A stretch of DNA of 64,000 nucleotides from Brevibacillus laterosporus (GTDB lineage Bacteria; Bacillota; Bacilli; Brevibacillales; Brevibacillaceae): positions 124,001 to 188,000 of the forward strand of contig NZ_JAUKFY010000007.1 of assembly GCF_030489605.1 (NCBI RefSeq), written 5' to 3'. Within the stretch, counting starts at the first letter, position 1, and the number at the start of each line of letters is the position of its first letter. The notes beneath the pieces are model-generated. The model did not search any database, had not been told where the DNA came from, and saw nothing but the letters and a program-made list of their open reading frames with translations. A program made the position numbers and the translations under genes. Positions 17,134 to 25,632 of the stretch are shown piece after piece.

Positions 17134-17225
17134 ATATCTCCCACCATATCAGTAATAGCTTGCCTCCGCTGAGGAAGCATTCCATTACAAAGCATGACGA
17201 TCTATCACATTTTTTTCAAAACACA

Positions 17226-17273
17226 AAAAGCGCAAAAAGATATCTATTATATAAGCTATCTTCTTGCGCTTTC
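17226..17273. terminator. Bidirectional terminator between converging genes
   Basis: AAAAGCGCAAAAAGATA pairs with TATCTTCTTGCGCTTT around a ~14-base loop. It stands between the propeller gene (+) and the membrane protein gene (-). Confidence 0.7.
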
Positions 17274-17323
17274 ATCTTAGTCTAGCTTGATCGGATGTAT
17301 TTTCTTTTTTTAAAGCCTTCCTT

Positions 17324-17986
17324 TTACAGTGTCCGTTCATGCCCCTCTGCCTGCACCATAATTTCTGGACTTGTAATTGTAATGCTACCGCTCATTATTC
17401 TTTCCGGTTCATCGGTTGGATCTGTTTGAGCCAGACGAATTTGAAACGGCATTTCAAAAATCTCTTCTGCACGTGGTTGAATAACATACTCGGCTCGCAA
17501 CGGCTCTGGGGTAATCGTGTTATCATCGATTAGACGAAAAGGCATATCTATGGAAAAATGGACTTCCTGGCCACCGTGATTTTTAATACGAAATTGACAG
17601 CTTCCTTTAATTAACCCATCTAAGTCTCTTTGGTAGTTGCAGAAGCTTCTTTTTTTTTCATAATCGAGTGCATAGACACCAGTGGCAATAAAAGATTGAA
17701 ATCCGCCTAAAAGAAGATAGGTTGCAACGGGTACAGCAATCCATAGTGTCAAAATTGTTTTACCCGCTCCGTATTCTTTCAGGAAAAGGACAAGCACACA
17801 GACAAATAAAAAGAGAAGGAATATACCATCTACATGAAATGACTCTATTCTGGTAGGAATGCCTATCTGCTGTAAAAGGCGGTATAAAAGGGTGGTATTA
17901 TGTGGAAAGGAAGCTTTCAGAAGAAGCAACAAAGCTAAACTAATCCAAGCCGCCCAGCGTAGTTTTTGATGTTTTTTAGGGATCAA
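17324..17986 (-). CDS. Hypothetical membrane protein with extracytoplasmic beta domain
   Basis: I do not recognise this protein (220 residues). It has about three membrane segments: WISLALLLLLKASF, FLLFLFVCVLVLFL and TLWIAVPVATYLLLGG. A C-terminal domain of ~110 residues follows, with a beta-sandwich look (CQFRIKNHGGQEVHFSIDMPFRLID, EEIFEMPFQIRL, SGSITITSPEIMVQ). Its opening resembles the FNIRNYGKEDVEF-type strand pattern seen in Ig-like envelope domains. The start is TTG at 17986, with AAAGGAG seven bases upstream; an upstream ATG at 18049 has no site. Confidence 0.55.
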   Translation of the reverse strand: MIPKKHQKLRWAAWISLALLLLLKASFPHNTTLLYRLLQQIGIPTRIESFHVDGIFLLFLFVCVLVLFLKEYGAGKTILTLWIAVPVATYLLLGGFQSFIATGVYALDYEKKRSFCNYQRDLDGLIKGSCQFRIKNHGGQEVHFSIDMPFRLIDDNTITPEPLRAEYVIQPRAEEIFEMPFQIRLAQTDPTDEPERIMSGSITITSPEIMVQAEGHERTL

Positions 17987-18406
17987 AGAAACACTCCTTT
18001 CTCTTGACTTAGACTGTAAGCTCACAATTATGACGTTATCAGCGTACATTCTAGATGGAGAAGGCCTTGCTTGCTTTTTTTATTTTACCATTGTTTTCCC
18101 TATTTCGACATCGACTTCTGCTTTCTTTTTCATTGAAAAGAATTTTTAGTTAATGCTGTTTTGTTCCATAAGGAATTCATGCTCGACGTGTTCTTAAATT
18201 TACTTGGATGGTAATATAAATAATATGGTTATAGGTCTTTAGTAAAGGAAAGCAAGTTGAAACACCCATGAATCATTTAAAGCTGTAAAGAACTGAGGTG
18301 AATACCAAACCGCATTACATGCGTATTATTGTTGGAATCATGATTTTTAGGTGTACATAACTAAGTAGACAAACCATTATTTTTAACTGATAAGGAGAGA
18401 AATGCT
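17987..18406. other. Intergenic region between divergent genes
   Basis: About 420 bases with no coding signal. It should hold the promoters of the membrane protein gene (-) and the SpoIIM-like gene (+). I see no clear consensus promoter or hairpin. Confidence 0.3.
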
Positions 18407-19033
18407 ATGCTTCGTGATTTGTATGCCCAGGAATGGGAACATTTTCGCCAAGATTACAAGAAAGGTTTTTGGATTGTTACATTCGTGTCCTTAGTCATCG
18501 CTGTTGTTTTTTATATGCTCATTGTAAAAAATCCGCAAACGGTTAAAGAACTGTTGACTACACTTGCTCAAGCCTTTGAGGCAAAAGGGATCAAGTCAGG
18601 CGGCACACCCACCAATTTTTTCTGGTCTATTTTTAAAAATAATGCTCAAGCGACCCTTCTGTCCGTGGTAATCGGAATCATTCCGCTAATTGTTTTACCT
18701 GCCTTTTCAGGTATTATCACCATTAGCACGATTAGTATTTTACTTGCATCTGTTGCGATTCAGAACCAGCCTTGGATAGATATCCTAGTTTATGGAATCC
18801 TCCCTCATGGCATTATTGAGATGATTGCTATTTTCTTAAGTGGAAGTGTTGGCATTTTTCTTAGTCTTACTGTGTTTCGCCGCCTATTTTCGCGCAATCG
18901 GCATCAGTATTCTGTTAAAAATGCGATCATTCAGGCACTTAAATCCTATATTTTGGTTATTTTACCGCTTGTCTTGCTCGCAGCACTTATTGAAGGCTAT
19001 GTGACACCCATTCTAATTCAAAAGGTGGTATAA
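18407..19033 (+). CDS. SpoIIM-like membrane protein
   Basis: A 208-residue polytopic protein of the stage II sporulation protein M family. SpoIIM works with SpoIID and SpoIIP to drive engulfment and peptidoglycan remodelling; family members also occur outside sporulation. It has about five membrane segments. The family pattern is visible in FFWSIFKNNAQATLLSVVIGIIPLIVLPAFSG, the YGILPHGIIEMIAIFLSGSVG signature (PHGxxE) and the last segment LVLLAALIEGYVTP. There is no SpoIID or SpoIIP next door, so it may be a paralogue rather than the engulfment protein. GGAGAG lies before the ATG. Confidence 0.82.
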   Translation: MLRDLYAQEWEHFRQDYKKGFWIVTFVSLVIAVVFYMLIVKNPQTVKELLTTLAQAFEAKGIKSGGTPTNFFWSIFKNNAQATLLSVVIGIIPLIVLPAFSGIITISTISILLASVAIQNQPWIDILVYGILPHGIIEMIAIFLSGSVGIFLSLTVFRRLFSRNRHQYSVKNAIIQALKSYILVILPLVLLAALIEGYVTPILIQKVV

Positions 19034-19054
19034 ACTTTAAATCGCTGCTACTTA

Positions 19055-19063
19055 TGCTATAAT
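19055..19063 (+). promoter_or_regulatory. Extended -10 promoter
   Basis: TGCTATAAT at 19055-19063 is an extended -10 (TGnTATAAT) 44 bases before the DUF2500 start. No good -35 is seen. Confidence 0.45.
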
Positions 19064-19106
19064 ACAAGTGAATATTCCCTATTTTTGTAATTAGGAGGAT
19101 TCCACT

Positions 19107-19493
19107 TTGTTTTTTTCTAATCCACTTGAACCTGGTTCACCCATGTTTGATTTCACGTTCTCTTTTATGGCTAACGTCATTCCTGTGATTGTAATTGGTG
19201 GCTTTATTTTCGTTATTGGCCGTGCTCTATTTACCTGGACAACTAATAATCATTCTCCTGTCGAAAATAAGCAAGCTCACATTGTTTCAAAGCGTTTTCA
19301 AGTGTCTGGCGGTTCTGGAAATCATGCTTCCCACACTTCATATTATGTAACCTTTGAATTATTGAGTGGTGAACGCAAAGAATTTCAATTGACTGGATCT
19401 CAATACGGACTGCTGGCCGAAGGAGACCATGGTATCGTTTCTTATCAAGGAACGCGTTTTAAGGGCTTTCAGCGTCAAACTACTTCGGCTTAA
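19107..19493 (+). CDS. DUF2500-family membrane protein
   Basis: A 128-residue protein with one N-terminal membrane segment (VIPVIVIGGFIFVIGRALF) and a cytoplasmic domain. The DUF2500 core reads AHIVSKRFQVSGG...HTSYYVTFELLSGERKEFQLTGSQYGLLAEGDHGIVSYQGTRFKGF. The role of the family is unknown. The start is TTG at 19107, seven bases after TAGGAGGA. Single gene with its own promoter and terminator. Confidence 0.8.
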   Translation: MFFSNPLEPGSPMFDFTFSFMANVIPVIVIGGFIFVIGRALFTWTTNNHSPVENKQAHIVSKRFQVSGGSGNHASHTSYYVTFELLSGERKEFQLTGSQYGLLAEGDHGIVSYQGTRFKGFQRQTTSA

Positions 19494-19627
19494 TACTCCA
19501 TTTTACATTGATCATACATGAAGCTGTTATTGTTTCTTGGTAAAAATATTGGTTAAATGGTCTAGACCGTTGATTGCGAAAAGACGAGAACCGTTTGTTT
19601 GAAATGATGTCATATTTCCTGAGATCT

Positions 19628-19660
19628 GACGTTGCTGTTTCAATCAGCAACGTCCTTTTT
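19628..19660 (+). terminator. Terminator of the DUF2500 gene
   Basis: GACGTTGCTG (19628-19637) and CAGCAACGTC (19645-19654) are exact reverse complements around a 7-base loop, followed by CTTTTT. Confidence 0.8.
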
Positions 19661-19790
19661 CGCCGCTTACACATTTCTCCCACAACCATCAGGTACAATC
19701 ATCACGTACAATAAATTGATTTTGCTCACCGTGCCTATGAATTGCATTTAGGCTTAGCATACAAGTCACAGAAATACAAGGAGCGTACCT

Positions 19791-20432
19791 ATGCTAGAAA
19801 ATATGGATGTCTGGAAAAACATGGCCTTTCATTATCAATTTGCTTTACGCGAATTGGAAACGAAGATCATGATCGTGAATACAGAATGGAAATTGCAAGA
19901 TGGATATTCCCCTATTGAACATATTAAAACGCGTTTAAAAGAACCGGCTAGTATCATGAAGAAGCTAGAGCGTAAACGTTTGCCAAAGACTTTGGAAAGC
20001 GTGCGAGACAAGCTGTTTGATGTAGCTGGTGTTCGAATCGTTTGTGCCTTTGTTGAAGACATTTATCGCATTGCAGATCATTTTAAACAGCGAGAGGATT
20101 TGCGCCTTGTTGAGATTAAGGATTACATAGCCTCTCCAAAGCCAAATGGCTATCAAAGCTTGCATCTCATCGTTCAGGTTCCTCTCGTTCTAAATGAAGG
20201 AACACAATGGGTAAACGCAGAAATTCAACTACGAACCTTAGCTATGGATTTCTGGGCGAGCCTTGAGCATATTTTGTACTATAAGTACGATAAGCAGGTG
20301 CCGCCTTATGTCTTGCATGAATTGACTGAAGCCGCCGAGGCAGCAAATAGCTTGGATCAAAAAATGCTGCGATTGCGTAAAGAAATCTTAAATGGGAAAG
20401 AATTTAAAGTAGTTGCCGGAGCCAAGGCATAG
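19791..20432 (+). CDS. relP: Small alarmone synthetase, RelP/SasA (YwaC) type
   Basis: A single-domain (p)ppGpp synthetase of 213 residues, moving pyrophosphate from ATP to GDP or GTP. It has no hydrolase, TGS or ACT domain. Synthetase motifs are IEHIKTRLKEPASIMKKLERK (ATP site), DVAGVRIVCAFVEDIYRIADHF, then DYIASPKPNGYQSLHLIV (G-loop-like acceptor site) and AEIQLRTLAMDFWASLEH. The wording of these motifs (SPIEH, TPKPNGY-like, MDFWASLEHxxYYK) is nearer to YwaC/RelP than to YjbM/RelQ. ACAAGGAGCG lies before the ATG. Transcribed alone, with a strong terminator; YwaC-type genes answer to cell-wall stress in B. subtilis. Confidence 0.88.
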   Translation: MLENMDVWKNMAFHYQFALRELETKIMIVNTEWKLQDGYSPIEHIKTRLKEPASIMKKLERKRLPKTLESVRDKLFDVAGVRIVCAFVEDIYRIADHFKQREDLRLVEIKDYIASPKPNGYQSLHLIVQVPLVLNEGTQWVNAEIQLRTLAMDFWASLEHILYYKYDKQVPPYVLHELTEAAEAANSLDQKMLRLRKEILNGKEFKVVAGAKA

Positions 20433-20452
20433 CTGTTCTCCCCGTACAAAAG

Positions 20453-20503
20453 AAAAAGGATAATTGGATGCGTCCCGTACGCTTGCAATTATCCTTTTTT
20501 TTC
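20453..20503 (+). terminator. Terminator of the alarmone synthetase gene
   Basis: AAAAAGGATAATTG pairs with CAATTATCCTTTTT around an 18-base loop and is followed by more T. The inner part GATGCG/CGTACGC adds further pairing. Confidence 0.85.
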
Positions 20504-20601
20504 TTATGTAAGACCATCATATAAAATTAAGCAGGATATTTCCTGAAAACCGAACAAACATTCCTGTTTTTAGGGTATAATTTTAGAGGGAGGAGGTTTT
20601 C

Positions 20602-21219
20602 ATGAATCTCGAATTATATCAAATGACACCCTTAGAGGAATGGATTACAGCTAGGTATCAACGGCATGGATTTCTAGCTCCTGAGGAATTACACCTGGAA
20701 GAGATTGCAGCGTTATTTGGAGGAGAAATTGCTTTTACAAGATTACCATCCCACGTAAGATGGTGCGAGAAAAGTGGAGACTTTCTGATTTTTTTACATC
20801 AGCATCTGTCAGAAGTAGAACGACGATCCGAATTTTTCCATGAATTATGTCACCCATTGCGCCATTCTGGCAATCAATTGTCATTGCCACCTGCTCTACG
20901 CGACTTACAGGAAATGCAGGCCGGACACTTTCAGTTGTATGCAGCTATGCCTTTTTATTTGCTTCAAACCTTACCCATGCCTAAATACGAACGGGATTGG
21001 TTACACCAGCTAGCTCTAGCCTTTCGCGTCCCTATCTCATTGGCCTGTCGTCGATGGGAGCAAATCAAGCGTCGAATTTGGCTAGCACAGGAGCATGAAT
21101 GGAGTATGATGATATATCAGCAGAAACAAAGGTCAGCTCTGAAGAAGCCTTCTCTTACTCCCGAAACGAAACGCTTGCTTAGTCAATTGCAAAAACAGCT
21201 ATCGAGGGAGTGCGAATAG
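20602..21219 (+). CDS. ImmA/IrrE-family (DUF955) zinc peptidase-like protein
   Basis: A 205-residue protein with the HExxH zinc motif (His80-Glu81, His84 in FFHELCHPLRH), preceded by VERRSEFFHE, as in ImmA/IrrE peptidases that cleave Xre-type repressors. The second half (MPKYERDWLHQLALAFRVPISLACRRWEQIKRRI) matches the helical tail of this family. GGGAGGAGG lies seven bases before the ATG. ImmA proteins usually sit beside their repressor target on phage or conjugative elements. Here there is no Xre gene, integrase or toxin nearby, so the substrate must be elsewhere. A catalytic role is inferred. Confidence 0.75.
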   Translation: MNLELYQMTPLEEWITARYQRHGFLAPEELHLEEIAALFGGEIAFTRLPSHVRWCEKSGDFLIFLHQHLSEVERRSEFFHELCHPLRHSGNQLSLPPALRDLQEMQAGHFQLYAAMPFYLLQTLPMPKYERDWLHQLALAFRVPISLACRRWEQIKRRIWLAQEHEWSMMIYQQKQRSALKKPSLTPETKRLLSQLQKQLSRECE

Positions 21220-21601
21220 CTTCTCATGTTTTCTCCAAGAACCTTGATTCACGGAAGAACTGTGGAAATGAAATTTAAGCTTTATACCTGATATTTATCT
21301 AGACTTTATTGCCAACCATTACTTTATGTACGAATGAAGATTTGACTATTTTACTCAGCAAGCACTTTTTTACTTTATCATTCATTTTACATATTTTAAA
21401 AACCTTTACTTATTTTCGATTTATATTTTGGTACAAATAATCTTCAGTTCCTTGGGCTATAACTTCCCATTTCCAGCAACAGTAGCGTGGTTTTCTTGTT
21501 GATTTGGATGCTTTCTCTCCGTCATTACTCAGATTTGTTGGGATAGCGGTATACTTGCACTACTTAAGTGACCGCTTCCTCTTGTCTGTTCATCTAACTG
21601 C
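21220..21601. other. Intergenic region, no gene seen
   Basis: About 380 AT-rich bases. A weak hairpin AGCGGT...ACCGCT at 21545-21576 could help end transcription of the lipoprotein gene on the minus strand. Nothing else recognised. Confidence 0.3.
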
Positions 21602-22111
21602 CTACTCTGCTGCAATATCTAAAAATACCGTACTATATACTTCTTTTATATTTTTATCCGTTTTTTTATCATCTTTCAATCCGTAGCCTTTGATTTTGAT
21701 GATCTCCTTATTTGTTCCTTTTATAATTCCCATGATATACATTCCATCTTTTATTTTCGGTGCGCTTTCATAGGTCATATCTTCTTCGGTAAAAGGAAGG
21801 TATGAGCTTGCGCTATCTACAAAATAAATGGAATATTTCCCAGTTTTATAGATTGGCTTATAAGGCTTTTTGGAAGCTTCTTGTAACATATCAGGCATAA
21901 TAAACAAAGCGTCTAACGTTATATTCTGATCCTTTATTAATCTATCCAATGTCAGTTCTATAAATTGGACATTCCCTTCGTTAACCAATGGCTTAGATCC
22001 TACAACCCCAATATTTAGCATGTTTTTACTTTCTTCCACCGTTTGATTTCCTTGACATCCAGATAACACAAATAACAATAGGGGCAACACCAAACAAAAT
22101 ATTTTTTTCAA
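21602..22111 (-). CDS. Hypothetical lipoprotein
   Basis: A 169-residue protein of unknown function. It has a short signal with lipobox LSGC at about residues 16-19, so it is exported and lipid-anchored. The rest (MLNIGVVGSKPLVNEGNVQFIELTLDRLI..., YDALFIMPDMLQEASKKPYKPIYKTGKYSIYFVDS) has a mixed alpha/beta pattern. The frequent Lys/Asp late part (LKDDKKTDKNIKEVY) lacks motifs. The pairing of a short helix-turn with VVGSKP may suggest a Rossmann-like sub-fold, but I would not name it. Start is TTG at 22111, with AAAGGAGG eight bases before. Nothing co-transcribed. Confidence 0.65.
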   Translation of the reverse strand: MKKIFCLVLPLLLFVLSGCQGNQTVEESKNMLNIGVVGSKPLVNEGNVQFIELTLDRLIKDQNITLDALFIMPDMLQEASKKPYKPIYKTGKYSIYFVDSASSYLPFTEEDMTYESAPKIKDGMYIMGIIKGTNKEIIKIKGYGLKDDKKTDKNIKEVYSTVFLDIAAE

Positions 22112-22337
22112 CCAGTATTCCTCCTTTAAAGGATTTTAGAAACTCAACTTCAATCTTTACCACTCTTATTCCTGCCAAAATAATTATTTTTTACATTTCT
22201 TCCAATTTATCTAACTATATTTTAGATTCAGTTCCTTTTTTATAATTAACGGGTTAATCATAATTCAATCACTCTATGACCCAAATGATTGACTTTTGAA
22301 ATAAGAACTTTGGAAGGAAGAATGGAAGAAAAGTAAA

Positions 22338-22368
22338 TAAAAAGCTCTCTTTCCCAATGAAAGAGAGC
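22338..22368 (-). terminator. Terminator of the 93-residue hypothetical gene
   Basis: GCTCTCTTTC (22344-22353) and GAAAGAGAGC (22359-22368) are exact reverse complements; on the minus strand TTTTTATTTACTTTT follows. Confidence 0.8.
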
Positions 22369-22444
22369 CATGTAACAGTTGCATTCGTGTGTAATTTGTT
22401 TCATTTAGTAAGTTTAGTTATGATTATTTTCGTTTTAGTTTAAC

Positions 22445-22726
22445 CTATGATCCGCTAGCAACATCTACTTGCTTTTTAACAATATGATGGCCAATATCTA
22501 GGCCTTTTGCTAGCAATTCTTCTTCTGTCAAAATTGTCAGCTGCTGATTTTTTGAAGGCATCGGCATCAACCCACCTAGTGGACTGAGCATGCGGCAGTT
22601 GGTATCAGTCTCGATCACGACGTACAAGCCCTTCTTTTCCATCTGTTCAATCAGATTCGCCCAACGCTTCGCATCCATTACTTCCGCGTGCTTGGTTAAA
22701 ACCATGCCCATCTCTTGTGCTAACAT
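22445..22726 (-). CDS. Hypothetical protein, 93 residues
   Basis: Not recognised. It is soluble, with an N-terminal helix (MDAKRWANLIEQMEKKGLYVVIETDTNC) and a C-terminal helix (TEEELLAKGLDIGHHIVKKQV), and no membrane part. AAAAGGGGATTATAA precedes the ATG. It ends in a good terminator and is monocistronic, which supports it as a real gene. Confidence 0.6.
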   Translation of the reverse strand: MLAQEMGMVLTKHAEVMDAKRWANLIEQMEKKGLYVVIETDTNCRMLSPLGGLMPMPSKNQQLTILTEEELLAKGLDIGHHIVKKQVDVASGS

Positions 22727-22786
22727 TTATAATCCCCTTTTGTGCTCACGTGTTTTCGTAAAAATCTCACGTTACATACAATACAG

Positions 22787-22840
22787 CCAAAATGCTTTCC
22801 AACGCAAAATGCATTTTCACGCAAAATTCCAGCGAAAAAT
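22787..22840. repeat. Cluster of CGCAAAAT-like repeats upstream of the hypothetical gene
   Basis: CCAAAATG (22787), CGCAAAATG (22803), CGCAAAATT (22820) and GCGAAAAAT (22832) occur 12-17 bases apart, and AAAATGCATTTT (22806-22817) is a perfect palindrome. The phased A-tracts may bend DNA or form a regulator binding array. Function unknown. Confidence 0.3.
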
Positions 22841-22990
22841 CCATTAATTCAATTAGAAACGTAAAATAGATCGTTCAATCTTGGCCGATCATGATTTTTT
22901 GCGTTACTACTCATTTTCTCTCTATTTCCATGATATTTACTTAGGTTTATTTTATTTTTTCCTCGAGTTATTTACCGCTCCTACAAACTT

Positions 22991-23350
22991 TTACCAAGTA
23001 TCCTCCACTTCAGCCCCCAGAATTGTCTGGTAGCTAATCCAGAACACCCCGTGCTTTGTCTGCAGCTTAAGTCGTTGTGACACAGGATCAACATGCAGAA
23101 CATGCCCGATCATGCATTGCTCCCCCGTATCATCGTAATAATGCAATGTCAGCAAACGTTTTTGTTGCAAGGCTTGAAATAATGTGGCGCTAATGCTGGC
23201 ACGTTCCTCTTCATCTAAATCAGGCGGACAGTATCTCTCTTGCTCTGCTTTCATTCGCAAATATAGCTCCCGATGCTCTGGCAAAATAAATCGGCTAGCC
23301 GCAAAAAGATTTTCCTTCTTGGAAACAGGCTTATTTCTCATGATCGTCAC
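22991..23350 (-). CDS. YolD-like protein
   Basis: A 119-residue protein of the YolD-like family: basic N-terminus (MRNKPVSKKENLFAASRFILPEHRELY), then LTLHYYDDTGEQCMIGHVLHVDPVSQRLKLQTKHGVFWISYQTILGAEV, a small SH3-like barrel. YolD-like proteins normally sit just before a UvrX/YqjW-type Y-family polymerase and are thought to take part in damage-induced mutagenesis. Here the polymerase gene is 2.3 kb away on the same strand, with a MarR-MFS pair between. The start may be GTG 23350 or the ATG three codons later. I see no LexA box directly upstream. Confidence 0.75.
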   Translation of the reverse strand: MTIMRNKPVSKKENLFAASRFILPEHRELYLRMKAEQERYCPPDLDEEERASISATLFQALQQKRLLTLHYYDDTGEQCMIGHVLHVDPVSQRLKLQTKHGVFWISYQTILGAEVEDTW

Positions 23351-23392
23351 TGCTTTCTTTTCGTTTTTTACCGTACAAAAAAAGTACAGATG

Positions 23393-23421
23393 TTTACAAG
23401 AATAGTTGTCTTACATATAAT
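23393..23421 (+). promoter_or_regulatory. Sigma-A promoter of the MarR-MFS operon
   Basis: TTTACA (23393-23398), exactly 17 bases, TATAAT (23416-23421). ACAA and TTGT half-sites around it (23396-23408) may form part of an operator for the MarR protein. Confidence 0.65.
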
Positions 23422-23460
23422 TGTTGTAGCAAGTATTTTTTAAAGAAAGGAGAAGCCCCT

Positions 23461-23907
23461 TTGACCAAACAAATTGTTTCGGAGGACTCTATCGGCTTTA
23501 TGCTGGGGCAGACCTACCGTAAAATCGTTTATCTGCTCTCTTCACGCTTAAAGGATTTTGACATTACGACGGAGCAATTTTCCCTTCTGTATCAATTGGA
23601 TAAACAAGACGGGATCAATCAAAAAGAACTAGCACACCGTACATCCAAGGATCAACCAACAACAACCCGAATTTTAGATGCACTGTATAAAAAAGGCTTG
23701 ATTCACAAAAAAACGTCTGAAAATGATCGCCGTGCTTTTCTGCTTTTCTTAACCGATGCTGGCAAAAAAATGGTCAAACAGACACTCCCCATCGAGCAAC
23801 AGACGATTCAGGAAGCACTCCACAACATCTCGGATGCTGATCTAGCGTTTATGAAACAGCTTTTACAACAAATGAGCGAGAATGCTCAAAAACAGATAGA
23901 GTCTTAG
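23461..23907 (+). CDS. MarR-family regulator of the adjacent MFS gene
   Basis: A 148-residue MarR protein. DITTEQFSLLYQLDKQDGINQKELAHRTSKDQPTTTRILDALYKKGLIHKK forms the winged helix-turn-helix and ENDRRAFLLFLTDAGK the wing, with dimer helices at both ends. TTG start at 23461 after AAAGGAG. It is 12 bases before an MFS transporter gene, an arrangement like ywoH-ywoG of B. subtilis. It probably represses its own operon until a drug-like ligand binds. Confidence 0.88.
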   Translation: MTKQIVSEDSIGFMLGQTYRKIVYLLSSRLKDFDITTEQFSLLYQLDKQDGINQKELAHRTSKDQPTTTRILDALYKKGLIHKKTSENDRRAFLLFLTDAGKKMVKQTLPIEQQTIQEALHNISDADLAFMKQLLQQMSENAQKQIES

Positions 23908-23919
23908 GAGTGGTACGTT

Positions 23920-25188
23920 TTGATAGGAGAACAAGAGAAACTTTGGTCCAAAAAATTTATATTGTTAACAATTTGTAATCTGCTGTTATTTCTTAATTTA
24001 CAGATGATCCTTCCCGCTTTTCCGGCCTATGTTAAAGAAACCTTTTATGCTAATGATTTTACGATTAGTCTAGTAACAAGTCTCTTTGCCTTGTCTGCTA
24101 TTGTGACACGGCTATTCGCAGGTGAGCTGTTAAAGCGGGGAAAGATCACTTTCCTATTATTCACAGGCTTAGCAATAGCTGCTCTCTCTACAGCCGGCTA
24201 TTATTGGTGCGGAACTATTGCTGTCTTGCTTGTTATGCGCGTTTGCTACGGAATTGGTTTTGGGATGTCTAGCACCACCTTTCCCACAATGGTTTCTCAT
24301 GTCATTCCCATTCGCCGTATGGGAGAAGGCATGGGTTACTTCGGTTTATCTACCAGCCTAGCTATGTCTATCGCACCGATGATTGGATTATGGGTATTAG
24401 CAACGTATGGCTTTGGTACATTAACTGCCTCTTCTACCCTATTGATTTTATTGATCTTCCCTTTGCTGTACCTCGTTTTACCCAAGCAACAATCACTAGC
24501 AACAGGAAATGCTGAGTCTATTAGGCAAACGGACACGAAGACGTTCACTACGCCATCCGCGTACAAAACCATGTCATCCAATCATAGCTCTTCCTTTCTG
24601 GATAAGAACGTCTTGCTTCCTTGCCTGTTAAATCTGTTGCTATCAGTTACCTATGGCGGTTTACTTAGCTTTTTGGCCTTATTTGGAAAAGAAATGCAAA
24701 TTGACAATGTAGGTAACTTCTTTTTGTTTAATGCACTAGCGATTCTGTGTATTCGTCCGCTTTCTGGCAAGATTTTCGATCAAAAAGGGCATGTAGCTGT
24801 TTTGATTCCGGGTGCTTTATTGGTAATCGCTGGTCTGCTTTCTCTTTCCTTTACGACTGGTATGATCGGTCTAATTGGTTCGGCTGTGTTGTATGGACTC
24901 GGTTATGGAACTCTCCAGCCTTCCATGCAGGCGTGGATCATTACGGAAGTAAGTCCAGATAAACGTGGAATGGCTAATGCTGCCTTTCTCAACTCCATTG
25001 ACTTAGGAGTTGCCATCGGTTCGATGTTGCTCGGCGTAGTAGCAGCTAGTGCCAATTATGCAATCATGTACCGCATTTCTGCTTTAGCCATGGTGGCCTA
25101 TTTGCTCGTTTATTTATTCTTCTTAATGACACGTGGAAAACGCATGAAAAGAGGGCTAGCTAAGCACGCTGAGAACGTAAAAATGTAA
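23920..25188 (+). CDS. MFS transporter, drug/metabolite efflux type
   Basis: A 422-residue protein with twelve predicted membrane segments in two halves, split by a hydrophilic loop of about 45 residues (PKQQSLATGNAESIRQ...SFLDK). It shows the motif A-like RLFAGELLKRGK between TM2 and TM3 and RPLSGKIFDQKGH in the second half, plus RVCYGIGFGMSSTTFPTMVSHVIPIRRMGEGMGYFGLS, the pattern of YwoG-like MFS proteins. Start TTG at 23920 with GGAG eight bases upstream. Substrate unknown; regulation by the upstream MarR gene is likely. The second-half loop of TM10 (LQPSMQAWIITEVSPDKRGMANAAF) is typical. Confidence 0.87.
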   Translation: MIGEQEKLWSKKFILLTICNLLLFLNLQMILPAFPAYVKETFYANDFTISLVTSLFALSAIVTRLFAGELLKRGKITFLLFTGLAIAALSTAGYYWCGTIAVLLVMRVCYGIGFGMSSTTFPTMVSHVIPIRRMGEGMGYFGLSTSLAMSIAPMIGLWVLATYGFGTLTASSTLLILLIFPLLYLVLPKQQSLATGNAESIRQTDTKTFTTPSAYKTMSSNHSSSFLDKNVLLPCLLNLLLSVTYGGLLSFLALFGKEMQIDNVGNFFLFNALAILCIRPLSGKIFDQKGHVAVLIPGALLVIAGLLSLSFTTGMIGLIGSAVLYGLGYGTLQPSMQAWIITEVSPDKRGMANAAFLNSIDLGVAIGSMLLGVVAASANYAIMYRISALAMVAYLLVYLFFLMTRGKRMKRGLAKHAENVKM

Positions 25189-25242
25189 CCGTAGCGAGTA
25201 GGGATCATGTACGCAGATGGTAATAGCATACAGCTGCTGGTA

Positions 25243-25632
25243 TCATTCTTTAGCGACCTTTCCTGTATCATCTTGTTGCGTCTCTCCCGTCAGCCATTGT
25301 TGGACACGCGCCTGACATTCTGCCCGCAATAATTCGGGGGAATAGAGCAATTCGTGTACATAGCCGTTAAACCGAACCTGTACGCGATATAAGCCCTCTT
25401 TGGTCTGTGTGCCAATCACCTCGCATCCTCTGTCTAGTAGGGCTCTGCGCAGATCATGATGTCTACGCTCTGCCCAACGTGACAGGTGCTCTAATAAATG
25501 GATATAGGACAGAGACAATGGAATCTGTCGCAAAGTCTGCTGATCCACCATTGCTACTTTAAACAACAAGCCAAATAAAATAGATTCGCGCACATGCTCC
25601 TGCCACTCGAGTGGCACGGTTGACTGGCTCAT
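25243..25632 (-). CDS. Hypothetical protein co-transcribed with the Y-family polymerase
   Basis: A 129-residue soluble protein. It is not a YolD protein and I do not recognise it. Helices dominate the first half (YIHLLEHLSRWAERRHHDLRRALLDRGCEVIGTQ), then beta strands (GLYRVQVRFNGYVHELLYSPELL). It overlaps the polymerase gene by four bases (ATGA type), so its product may assist the polymerase. It should share SOS control. Confidence 0.65.
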   Translation of the reverse strand: MSQSTVPLEWQEHVRESILFGLLFKVAMVDQQTLRQIPLSLSYIHLLEHLSRWAERRHHDLRRALLDRGCEVIGTQTKEGLYRVQVRFNGYVHELLYSPELLRAECQARVQQWLTGETQQDDTGKVAKE

